Shown: in pieces, positions 9,271-17,435 of the stretch | Numbering within the stretch: position 1 is the first letter of the stretch | How the letters are laid out: every line of letters begins with the position of its first letter | Assembly: GCF_014155765.1 (NCBI RefSeq) | Contig: NZ_SCKT01000011.1 | Span: forward strand, 1-64,000 | Source: Pantoea dispersa | Lineage (GTDB): Bacteria > Pseudomonadota > Gammaproteobacteria > Enterobacterales > Enterobacteriaceae | Length of the DNA: 64,000 bases | Direction: 5' to 3' | Notes under the pieces: model-generated | The model's database searches: none | Seen by the model: the letters and a program-made list of their open reading frames with translations, nothing else | Told to the model about the DNA's origin: nothing | Program-made: the position numbers and the translations under genes

Positions 9271-9741
9271 ATGAACAGAACCCAAAACGCCGGCTTTACG
9301 CTGCCGGAACTGCTGCTGGTTATGGTGATTGCCGGCATCCTCAGCATCGCAGCCTTACAGGGCTGGCAGCGCTGGCAGCAGTATCAGCAACTGCGTGAGA
9401 GCGTACTGCAGTTGCAGAGCTTTTTGCTGCGGCTGCGTGCGCACGCCAGCTGGCACAACCGCGACCTCAGCCTGTGGCTGCAGCCGGGCGAAAACGGCTG
9501 CCTCGGCACCGGGCCGCAGCCCGCAGAAGGGTGTCAGTTGCCGTCGCGCTGGCTGTTTCGGCCGCCTTATCGCGAAGTGCGCATCACCGCGCTGGTCGGC
9601 GAGCCGGGCTTTTACGGCCGACGCGATGTGGCCCGGCCCGGCAGTATCGAACTGGAGAGCGCAGCTGGCCGCTGGCGCGTCATCCTCTCCGCCCGGGCGC
9701 GCATCCGGGTCTGCCAGCCAGGAGAGAAGGGATGCGAATAG
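9271..9741 (+). CDS. ppdA: Prepilin-type protein PpdA
   Basis: This is a minor-pilin-like protein of 156 residues, the same length as E. coli PpdA. The N-terminus MNRTQNAGFTLPELLLVMVI has a short leader ending in Gly, then Phe and Glu at +5. That is the cleavage and methylation signature of type IV prepilins, followed by a hydrophobic helix of about 20 residues. Such proteins are processed by prepilin peptidase and sit in the inner membrane, where they may prime pilus or pseudopilus assembly. The ATG at 9271 was chosen over a GTG at 9262 by match to family length. No strong ribosome-binding site precedes it. It heads the ppdA-ppdB-ygdB-ppdC-recC run. Confidence 0.88.
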   Translation: MNRTQNAGFTLPELLLVMVIAGILSIAALQGWQRWQQYQQLRESVLQLQSFLLRLRAHASWHNRDLSLWLQPGENGCLGTGPQPAEGCQLPSRWLFRPPYREVRITALVGEPGFYGRRDVARPGSIELESAAGRWRVILSARARIRVCQPGEKGCE

Positions 9742-10271
9742 CGCAGGGGGGCTTCAGTCTGCTGGAGATGCTGATCGCCATGGCGATTGGCGCAGTGCTG
9801 ATGGTCAGCGTCGGCCGCTTTCTGCCGCTGCTGCTGGAGCAGAACCTGCGCCTGCAGCAGCGGGTCCAGCTGCAACAGGAGCTGCAGCAGATTGCCGGCT
9901 CGCTGGCCAAAGCGCTGCGCCGTGCCGGTTACTGTCACGGTCAGTGCGCCGGTGCGGCGCTCACGCTGATGAGCAGCGGCAGCTGTGTACTGCTGCGCTG
10001 GGACGAAAACAGTAACGGACGCTGGGAAGGTGTCGGTCACAGTGAAAGCGATTATTACGGCTATCGTCTGCGCAACGGACAGCTGGAGATGCAGCGCGGA
10101 GTGGACGAGTGCAACAGCAACGGCTGGGAGCGCATCACCGATCCGGCATTCCTCACCCTCAGCACCTTCCGGGTTGAGCGCCAGGGCACGCGGCTGCTGT
10201 TGCAGCTGGCCGCCACGGCGGGCCGCCAGCAGGCAGAGCTGACGATGATAGCGGAGGGGCTGAATCTGTGA
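9732..10271 (+). CDS. ppdB: Prepilin-type protein PpdB
   Basis: This is a 179-residue prepilin-like protein. MRIAQGGFSLLEMLIAMAIG has the Gly-Phe cleavage site and Glu+5, then a long hydrophobic helix. It resembles PilW/PpdB minor pilins. The ATG at 9732 overlaps the ppdA stop by 10 bases and is preceded by a good site, GGAGAGAAGG. The C-terminal half has several Cys residues (GYCHGQCAGA, GSCVLL, DECNSNG), suggesting periplasmic disulfides. Its exact partner system is not visible in this window. Confidence 0.87.
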   Translation: MRIAQGGFSLLEMLIAMAIGAVLMVSVGRFLPLLLEQNLRLQQRVQLQQELQQIAGSLAKALRRAGYCHGQCAGAALTLMSSGSCVLLRWDENSNGRWEGVGHSESDYYGYRLRNGQLEMQRGVDECNSNGWERITDPAFLTLSTFRVERQGTRLLLQLAATAGRQQAELTMIAEGLNL

Positions 10272-10696
10272 AGCAGCGCGGCAACAGCACGCTAGGCATG
10301 GTGGTGATGTTACTGCTGATGGGCGGGCTCACGCTGCACGCCGCGCGCACGCAGCTGGCGCAGGGCATGGCGCTGGTCGCCGACGAGCAGCAGCATCAGC
10401 AGGATTTCTGGCAGGCGCAGGCCGCTTTAACGTGGGGCCGACAGCAAAACTGGCCGCAGGCCGCGGGCTGGCAATGTCAGACCGCTCTGGCCGACGCGTG
10501 GCAAAGCTGTCTGCTGCGGCAGGAGGAGAATCATGGCTTATTATCGGCGCGCGGCACCGGACGTGCGCTCGTGCTCTATCAGTGGGTGTCGCTGCGCAAC
10601 GGCCAGCTGCAGCCACAGCCGCATGGCTGGATCGACTACTGCCCGCTGGCAAAGGCGGAGCAGTGTCAGCTGCCAGAGGCGACAGCAGGGTTTTAG
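10268..10696 (+). CDS. ygdB: YgdB-type pilin-cluster protein
   Basis: This is a 142-residue protein of the YgdB family (DUF2509), found between ppdB and ppdC in enterobacteria. The start is GTG at 10268, overlapping the ppdB stop by four bases. The N-terminus MKQRGNSTLGMVVMLLLMGG has a Gly, a short polar stretch and a hydrophobic helix like PilX/GspK-type minor pilins, but lacks the Glu+5. Cys residues occur in the C-terminal part (WQCQ, QSCLL, IDYCPL, EQCQL). The function is not established. The reading frame ends GGG TTT TAG, right inside the ppdC prepilin motif (see ppdC). Confidence 0.82.
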   Translation: MKQRGNSTLGMVVMLLLMGGLTLHAARTQLAQGMALVADEQQHQQDFWQAQAALTWGRQQNWPQAAGWQCQTALADAWQSCLLRQEENHGLLSARGTGRALVLYQWVSLRNGQLQPQPHGWIDYCPLAKAEQCQLPEATAGF

Positions 10697-10988
10697 CCTG
10701 GCGGAAACGCTGGTCGCGTTGCTGCTGCTGGCGATGACCATCAGCACGCTGCTGCAGTATCATCGCGCACTGGCGCTGGGATTTAGCCAGCAGTGGCAGC
10801 AGCGCCAGGCGTGGCAGGTGGCCGGGCAGGCGCTGCTCGGGCGTGATATTGCCGGCTGGCACATTGTGCACCAGCCGCAGAGTTTACCTGGCGGCTGCGT
10901 GCTGGATCGCGTTACCGTCACCGGACCCCATCAGCGCACGGCGTCGCTGGCGCGGCTCAATTGCCGCGAAGGTGATGCCGGCGGGTAG
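10623..10988 (+). CDS. ppdC: Prepilin-type protein PpdC, start uncertain
   Basis: The frame encodes RRQQGFSLAETLVALLLLAM, a type IV prepilin processing site (Gly/Phe, Glu+5) and helix, then about 80 residues with two Cys. This matches the position and layout of E. coli PpdC. The start is a problem. Between 10623 and the motif at 10689 there is no in-frame ATG, GTG or TTG, and the ATG at 10623 has no Shine-Dalgarno sequence. It would give a 23-residue leader, against seven residues in E. coli PpdC, and would overlap ygdB by 74 bases. A non-canonical start, or a +1 shift from the end of ygdB (see findings), are alternatives. recC follows 61 bases after the stop. Confidence 0.7.
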   Translation: MAGSTTARWQRRSSVSCQRRQQGFSLAETLVALLLLAMTISTLLQYHRALALGFSQQWQQRQAWQVAGQALLGRDIAGWHIVHQPQSLPGGCVLDRVTVTGPHQRTASLARLNCREGDAGG

Positions 10989-11049
10989 GCAGGCCAGACG
11001 ATTAAGGGTAGAGTGACCGGGCTGCGCTTTCCCTTCTTTAAGGAGTTTT

Positions 11050-14000
11050 ATGTTCCGGGTTTACCACTCCAATCGGTTAGATTTATTGAAAGACTTAGCG
11101 GTAGAGCTGATAAAACTCCAGCCGCTGGCCGATCCGCTCGCGGCTGAGCAGGTGCTGGTACAGAGCCCGGGCATGGCGCAGTGGCTGCAGATGGAGCTGG
11201 CTAACCGCTTCAACATTGCCGCCAACATTGATTTTCCGCTGCCCGCCAGCTTTATCTGGAGCATGTTCGTTAAAGTGCTGCCGGATATCCCGGAAGAGAG
11301 CGCTTTCACCAAAGCCAGCATGAGCTGGAAGCTGATGCACCGGCTGCCGGTGCTGCTGGAGCAGGAGGCGTTTCAGCCGCTGCGCAGCTATCTGCATGAC
11401 GACGACGATCAGCGCAAACTCTACCAGCTCAGCGCGCGTGTGGCGGATCTGTTCGACCAGTATCTGGTCTACCGCTCCGACTGGCTGAACCGCTGGGAGC
11501 GCGGCGAACAGGTGGACGGGCTGAGCGATGCTCAGCAGTGGCAGGCGGCGCTGTGGCGCGATCTGGTCGAATTCACGCGCAGCCTCGGTCAGCCGATGTG
11601 GCACCGTGCCAACCTCTATGCACGGTTTATCCAGGCGCTGGAGCAGGCGTCAACGCCGCCGCCGGGGCTGCCGCAGCGCGTCTTCATCTGCGGTATCTCT
11701 GCGCTGCCGCCGGTTTATCTGCAGGCGCTGGAAGCGCTGGGCCGCCACATTGATATTCACCTGCTGTTTACCAATCCCTGTCGTCACTACTGGGGCGACA
11801 TTCAGGATTACGCCTTCCTCGCGAAGCTGCAGAGCCGCCAGCGGCTGCGCCTGCATTCGCAGGAGACGCAGCCGCTGTTCCGCGATCCGGATGCCGCGCC
11901 AGCGCTGTTTAACGAACTGGGCGAGCAGCAGCTGACCAATCCACTGCTGGCCTCGTGGGGTAAGCTGGGCCGCGACAACCTGTTTCTGCTGAGCCAGATG
12001 GAGTCAGCCGCCAACGACATCGATGCGTTTGTGGAGATGTCACCGGATAATCTGCTGCACTGCCTGCAGGCTGATCTGCTCAATCTTGACGATCGCGCGG
12101 TGATTGGGCTCAGCGCTGGCGAGCTGGCAGACAGCATGGACAAGCGCCGGCTCGATCCGCATGATCGTTCCATCACGCTGCAGGTGTGTCACAGCGCCCA
12201 GCGTGAAGTGGAAGTGCTGCAGGATCACCTGCTGGCGCTGATGGAAGCCGATCCGGAGCTGAAGCCGCGCGATATCATCGTCATGGTGGCAGACATCGAC
12301 AGCTACGCGCCTTTTATTCAGGCGGCTTTTGCCAGTGCGCCGCCTGAGCGCTATCTGCCGTTCGCCATTTCTGACCGGCGCGCCAGTCAGGCGCATCCGG
12401 CCATCCTCGCGCTGCTCAGCCTGCTGGCACTGCCGGACAGTCGCTTTGCCTCAGAAGAGGTGCTGGCGCTGCTGGAGGTGCCGGCGCTGGCACAGCGTTT
12501 CTCCGTCGAGGAGAGCGGCCTGCGCCTGCTGCGCCGCTGGGTGATGGAATCCGGCATCCGCTGGGGACTGGATGACGCCAGCGTGGAAGCGCTGGCGCTG
12601 CCGGTCACCGGCCAGCACACCTGGCGCTTCGGCCTGCAGCGTATGCTGCTGGGCTACGCGCTGGAAAGCCGCAACGGTGACTGGCAGGGCATTCTGCCGT
12701 ATGACGAATCCAGCGGCCTGATCGCCGAGCTGGCGGGTCATCTAGCCGAGCTGCTGGCGCGGCTCGACAGCTGGCGCACGCGCCTTGCGCAGACGCGCAC
12801 CCTGGCCGAGTGGCTGCCGCTATGCCGTGAGCTGATCGACAGCTTCTTCAGCGGCGATGCCGACAGCGAGGCGGCGCTGCTGCTGGTCGAAACGCAGTGG
12901 CAGGAGATCATTGAGCAGGGGATGCAGGCCGCTTATCAGCAGCCGATTCCGGTCACGCTGCTGCGCGATGAGCTGCGTTCGCGCCTCGATCAGCAGCGCA
13001 TCAGCCAGCGCTTCCTGGCCGGGCCAATCAACTTCTGTACGCTGATGCCGATGCGCTCCATCCCGTTTAAAGTGGTGTGCCTGCTGGGCATGAACGACGG
13101 CGTGTATCCGCGCACCCTGGCGCCGCTCGGTTTTGACCTGATGCAGCAGCAGACGCGGAAAGGCGATCGCAGCCGGCGTGATGATGACCGCTATCTGTTC
13201 CTTGAAGCGCTGATCTCGGCGCAGCAGCAGCTGTACATCAGCTTCATTGGCCGGGCGATTCAGGACAACACCGAGCGCTATCCCTCGGTGCTGGTGACTG
13301 AACTGGTGGATTATCTGGCGCAAAGTTTCTGTCTGCCGGGCGATGAAGCCTGTGAGCCGGACGTCAGTGAGCAGCGGGTGCGGGCACATTTGCAACGCCT
13401 GCATAGCCGCATGCCGTTTGCGGCGGAAAACTTCCAGCCGGGAAGCCACATGCAGAGCTTCGCCGCAGAATGGTTGCCGGCGGCGACCGGCAGCGGCGTG
13501 GCGCAGCCCGGGTTTGTCCAGCCGCTGCCGGTTCAGCCGCTGACCACGCTGTCGCTGGAGCAGCTGCTGCGCTTCTGGCGTCATCCGGTGCGGGCGTGGT
13601 TCCAGCAGCGCCTCGGCGTGGCTTTCTGGATGGAGGAGAGCGAGCTGCCGGACAGCGAACCGTTCGCACCGGACAGCCTGGAGCGCTATCAGATCAACGC
13701 TGAACTGCTCAATACGCTGGTCAACGGTGACGATCCGGCCCAGCTGTATGCGCACCATCGCGCCGCCGGTAATCTGCCTTACGGCGCCTTCGGGGAACTT
13801 TTCTGGCAAAGCCAGACCGAAGAGATGCAGGAGGTGGCGGCGGAAGTGAGCGCGCAGCGGCTGCCGGCAGAGAGCTGGGAAGTCAACCTGACGCTGGGCG
13901 CAACGCAGTTGACCGGCTGGCTGACTCAGGTGCAAGCTGATGGGCTGCTACGCTGGCGTCCGGGCGTGCTCAACATCAACGATGGCCTGCTGCTGTGGCT

Positions 14001-14430
14001 GGAACATCTGGTGTATTGTGCGCTGGGCGGCAACGGCACCAGCCGCATGTACGGGCGCAAACAGAGCCGCTGGCGCTTCGCGGCGGTGGCTCCCGCCCAG
14101 GCGCAGGCGCAGCTGGCTGAATATGTGGCCGCCTGTGAGGCGGGGCTGGCGCAGCCGCTGCTGCTGCTGAATAAATCCGGCGGCGCCTGGCTGGACGCCA
14201 GCTTTGACAGCAAATCCGGCCAGCTTCAGGAAGATGACGCTACGCAGAAAAAGGCGCTCAACAAGCTGTTGCAGGCGTGGCAGGGCGGCTATCAGGTTGA
14301 AGGCGAGGGCAGCGATCCCTATCTGCAGCGCCTGTGCCGCACGCTGGACGAGCCGACGCAGCAGCAGATCATCGCTGCGGCGCGTCAGTGGTATTTGCCG
14401 GTGCGCCTCGCGCATCAGGATGATGAATAG
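11050..14430 (+). CDS. recC: Exodeoxyribonuclease V subunit RecC
   Basis: RecC is the non-catalytic subunit of RecBCD that holds the complex together and recognises Chi in the 3' strand. At 1126 residues it is close to the E. coli length (1122). It starts MFRVYHSNRLDLLKDLAVEL, with the helicase-like domain 1 region (QSPGMAQWLQMELA) and the inactive helicase and nuclease folds typical of RecC. The start at 11050 has a strong AAGGAG. No frameshift is seen. It is followed by ptrA after about 107 bases, as in E. coli. Confidence 0.97.
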   Translation: MFRVYHSNRLDLLKDLAVELIKLQPLADPLAAEQVLVQSPGMAQWLQMELANRFNIAANIDFPLPASFIWSMFVKVLPDIPEESAFTKASMSWKLMHRLPVLLEQEAFQPLRSYLHDDDDQRKLYQLSARVADLFDQYLVYRSDWLNRWERGEQVDGLSDAQQWQAALWRDLVEFTRSLGQPMWHRANLYARFIQALEQASTPPPGLPQRVFICGISALPPVYLQALEALGRHIDIHLLFTNPCRHYWGDIQDYAFLAKLQSRQRLRLHSQETQPLFRDPDAAPALFNELGEQQLTNPLLASWGKLGRDNLFLLSQMESAANDIDAFVEMSPDNLLHCLQADLLNLDDRAVIGLSAGELADSMDKRRLDPHDRSITLQVCHSAQREVEVLQDHLLALMEADPELKPRDIIVMVADIDSYAPFIQAAFASAPPERYLPFAISDRRASQAHPAILALLSLLALPDSRFASEEVLALLEVPALAQRFSVEESGLRLLRRWVMESGIRWGLDDASVEALALPVTGQHTWRFGLQRMLLGYALESRNGDWQGILPYDESSGLIAELAGHLAELLARLDSWRTRLAQTRTLAEWLPLCRELIDSFFSGDADSEAALLLVETQWQEIIEQGMQAAYQQPIPVTLLRDELRSRLDQQRISQRFLAGPINFCTLMPMRSIPFKVVCLLGMNDGVYPRTLAPLGFDLMQQQTRKGDRSRRDDDRYLFLEALISAQQQLYISFIGRAIQDNTERYPSVLVTELVDYLAQSFCLPGDEACEPDVSEQRVRAHLQRLHSRMPFAAENFQPGSHMQSFAAEWLPAATGSGVAQPGFVQPLPVQPLTTLSLEQLLRFWRHPVRAWFQQRLGVAFWMEESELPDSEPFAPDSLERYQINAELLNTLVNGDDPAQLYAHHRAAGNLPYGAFGELFWQSQTEEMQEVAAEVSAQRLPAESWEVNLTLGATQLTGWLTQVQADGLLRWRPGVLNINDGLLLWLEHLVYCALGGNGTSRMYGRKQSRWRFAAVAPAQAQAQLAEYVAACEAGLAQPLLLLNKSGGAWLDASFDSKSGQLQEDDATQKKALNKLLQAWQGGYQVEGEGSDPYLQRLCRTLDEPTQQQIIAAARQWYLPVRLAHQDDE

Positions 14431-14537
14431 CAACGGAAGTGCGGCCTGTACCTTGGCAGCCACCGTCTTATAAGAAAGTGTTTGAGTATCCCGACCGGCG
14501 CAACGCCGGCGGATAAGGGTAACGTTAAGGGGTTGAA

Positions 14538-17435
14538 ATGCGGATTTACGCACGCTGGATAGGAGCGCTGCTGCTGAGCATGCTGGCGCTGAATGCCTTT
14601 GCCGACGACGGGCGTGGCTGGCAGCCGATTGATGAAACCATCCGCAAGAGCGATCACGATCCGCGCAGTTATCAGGCCATTACCCTGAGCAACGGCATGA
14701 CAGTGCTGCTGGTGTCAGATGCTGCCGCGCCGAAATCGCTGGCAGCGCTGACGTTACCGATCGGTTCTCTGGACGATCCCGACAGTCAGCTGGGCCTGGC
14801 ACACTATCTGGAACACATGGTGCTGATGGGATCAAAAAATTATCCGCAGCCGGATAACCTGGCGGAGTTTCTCAAGAAGCACGGTGGCAGCCACAATGCC
14901 AGCACAGCCTCGTACCGCACCGCGTTTTATCTGGAAGTCGAAAACGATGCGCTGCAACCGGCGGTGGATCGTCTGGCGGATGCAATTGCGCAACCCCTGC
15001 TCGACCCAACCAATGCGGACCGCGAGCGGCATGCGGTTAACGCTGAGCTGACGATGGCACGCTCGCGCGATGGGCTGCGTATGGCGCAGGTTGGCGCGGA
15101 AACCCTCAATCCGGCGCACCCCGGTTCGCGTTATTCGGGCGGTAACCTTGATACTCTGAGTGACAAACCCGACAGCAACCTGCATCAGGCGCTGCTCGAT
15201 TTCTATCACCGCCACTACTCGGCGAATCTGATGAAAGCGGTGATTTACAGTAACAAACCGTTGCCGGAGATGGCGACGATCGCTGCACAGACCTTTGGTC
15301 GCGTGGCCAATCATCAGGCCAGCGTGCCGGACATTACCGTGCCGGTGGTCACCGATGCGCAGAAAGGCATCATCATTCATTATGTGCCAGCACAGCCGCG
15401 CAAGCAGCTGAAAATTGAGTTTCGCATCGCCAACGACAGCGACCAGTTCCGCAGCAAAACCGACACCTTAATCAGCTATCTGCTGGGCAACCGCAGCAAA
15501 AATACCCTGAACGACTGGTTGCAGCAGCAGGGACTGGCGGATGGCGTCAATGCCGGCGCGGATCCGATGACCGAGCGCAACAGCGGCGTGTTTGCCATCT
15601 CGGTTTCGCTGACCGACAAAGGTCTGGCGCAGCGCGATCGCGTGGTGGCTGCAGTATTCAGCTACCTTGATATGCTGCGCAAACAAGGCATCGACAAGCG
15701 CTATTTCGATGAAGTTGCGCACGTGCTGGCGCTGGATTTCCGCTATCCATCAATTACCCGCGATATGGATTACATTGAGTGGCTGGTGGATACCATGCTG
15801 CGCGTGCCGGTGACGCACACGCTGGATGCGCCTTATCTGGCCGACCGCTATGATGCGGCCGCGATCAGCGCCCGTCTGGCTGAGATGACGCCGCAGAACG
15901 CCCGCATCTGGTACATTAGTCCCGCTGAGCCGCACAACAAACAGGCTTACTTTGTGAATGCGCCTTATCAGGTGGATAAAATCAGCGCCGCGCAGTTTAG
16001 CGACTGGCAGCAGCAGGCGCAGCAGATTCCGCTGTCGCTGCCGACCCTGAATCCCTACATTCCGTCGGACTTCGCCCTCATCCCGTCTGACGGTAAGCAT
16101 TACGATCATCCGGTGGCGCTGACCAGTGGCGATAGCATGCGCATCTACTGGATGCCGAGCCAGTTCTACGCCAGCGAGCCGAAGGCCGCTATTACGCTCG
16201 CGCTGCGTAACAAATCCGCGATCAGCGATGCGCGCCAGCAGGTGTTGTTTGGTCTCAACGACTACCTCTCCAGCCTGGCGCTGGATGAGCTGAATTCGCA
16301 GGCTTCGGTGGGCGGCATCAGCTTCTCTACCGGTGAGGACGACGGGCTGGTATTCAATGCCAGCGGCTTCACCCAGCGCCTGCCGGAGCTGCTGAAAAAG
16401 CTGGTTGAAGGCTACGCCAGCTTCCAGCCGGATGCGCAGCAGCTGGAGCAGGCGAAATCCTGGTATCTGGATCGGCTGGAAGCAGCGGAAAAGGGCAAAG
16501 CGTTTGAACAGGCGATTCAGCCGATGCAAATGCTGTCCCAGCTGCCTTATACCCAGCGTGAGGCGCGACGCCAGCTGGTGAAACAGATCACGCTGCAGGA
16601 GGTGATGGATTACCGCGATGCGCTGATCCAGCACGCCACGCCGGAAATGATGGTGGTCGGCAACCTGTCGGCCGATCGCGTCAGGCAGCTGGGCGAAGAG
16701 CTTAAACAGCAGCTGCACAGCACGGGGCACGGTTACTGGCACAGCAATTATGTGGTGGTGGATAAGCCGATCAAAGCCAACCTGCAGAAAACCGGCAGCA
16801 GCACCGACTCAGCGCTGGCGACGCTGTATGTGCCGCTCGGCTACAGCGAGTATCTAAGTATGGCTAACAGCACCATGCTGAGCCAGATTGTGCAGCCGTG
16901 GTTCTACAATCAGCTGCGCACCGAGGAGCAGCTGGGCTATGCGGTGTTCGCCTATCAGATGCCGATTGGTCGCCAGTGGGGCATTGGCTTCCTGCTGCAA
17001 AGCAACAGTAAACCGCCCGCTTATCTGCTGCAGCGTTTCCAGGCGTTCTATCCGCAGGCGGAACAGCGTCTGCGCAGCATGAAAGCGGAGGATTTCGCCC
17101 AGTATCAGCAGGCACTGATCAACGATCTGAAACAGCGTCCGCAAACGCTGGATGAAGAGGCCAACCGCTACAGCCGTGATTTCAATCGCCAGAACTTCGC
17201 GTTTGATACGCGCGAAAAAGCCATTGCGCAAATTCAGCAGCTGACACCGGCCAGCCTGGCTGACTTTTTCCATCAGGCCGTGCTGGCGCAGCAGGGCATG
17301 GCGATGATCTCGCAGATTGGCGGCAGTCACGATGGCACCCACGATGCGGATTACGCGCCGCTGCCGGGCTTTACCACCTGGGATGAAGTCGCCCGGCTGC
17401 AGCAGTCGCTCTCCGTGAAGAGTGATGCGCCATGA
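14538..17435 (+). CDS. ptrA: Protease III (pitrilysin) PtrA
   Basis: PtrA is a periplasmic zinc endopeptidase of the M16 family that cleaves small peptides. The 965-residue precursor starts with a Sec signal peptide (MRIYARWIGALLLSMLALNA, then FADD). It carries the inverted zinc motif HxxEH at residues 89-93 (HYLEHMV), with the downstream Glu region in NAELTMARS. Four M16 domains are expected from length. It lies between recC and recB, and its stop overlaps the recB start (ATGA). That links a periplasmic protease translationally with a DNA-repair gene, a conserved enterobacterial arrangement without a known functional reason. Confidence 0.96.
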   Translation: MRIYARWIGALLLSMLALNAFADDGRGWQPIDETIRKSDHDPRSYQAITLSNGMTVLLVSDAAAPKSLAALTLPIGSLDDPDSQLGLAHYLEHMVLMGSKNYPQPDNLAEFLKKHGGSHNASTASYRTAFYLEVENDALQPAVDRLADAIAQPLLDPTNADRERHAVNAELTMARSRDGLRMAQVGAETLNPAHPGSRYSGGNLDTLSDKPDSNLHQALLDFYHRHYSANLMKAVIYSNKPLPEMATIAAQTFGRVANHQASVPDITVPVVTDAQKGIIIHYVPAQPRKQLKIEFRIANDSDQFRSKTDTLISYLLGNRSKNTLNDWLQQQGLADGVNAGADPMTERNSGVFAISVSLTDKGLAQRDRVVAAVFSYLDMLRKQGIDKRYFDEVAHVLALDFRYPSITRDMDYIEWLVDTMLRVPVTHTLDAPYLADRYDAAAISARLAEMTPQNARIWYISPAEPHNKQAYFVNAPYQVDKISAAQFSDWQQQAQQIPLSLPTLNPYIPSDFALIPSDGKHYDHPVALTSGDSMRIYWMPSQFYASEPKAAITLALRNKSAISDARQQVLFGLNDYLSSLALDELNSQASVGGISFSTGEDDGLVFNASGFTQRLPELLKKLVEGYASFQPDAQQLEQAKSWYLDRLEAAEKGKAFEQAIQPMQMLSQLPYTQREARRQLVKQITLQEVMDYRDALIQHATPEMMVVGNLSADRVRQLGEELKQQLHSTGHGYWHSNYVVVDKPIKANLQKTGSSTDSALATLYVPLGYSEYLSMANSTMLSQIVQPWFYNQLRTEEQLGYAVFAYQMPIGRQWGIGFLLQSNSKPPAYLLQRFQAFYPQAEQRLRSMKAEDFAQYQQALINDLKQRPQTLDEEANRYSRDFNRQNFAFDTREKAIAQIQQLTPASLADFFHQAVLAQQGMAMISQIGGSHDGTHDADYAPLPGFTTWDEVARLQQSLSVKSDAP

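Noticed and set aside
12820-13935. 371-codon ORF antisense to recC
   Set aside because: It is a composition-driven shadow ORF inside an intact, well-supported gene.
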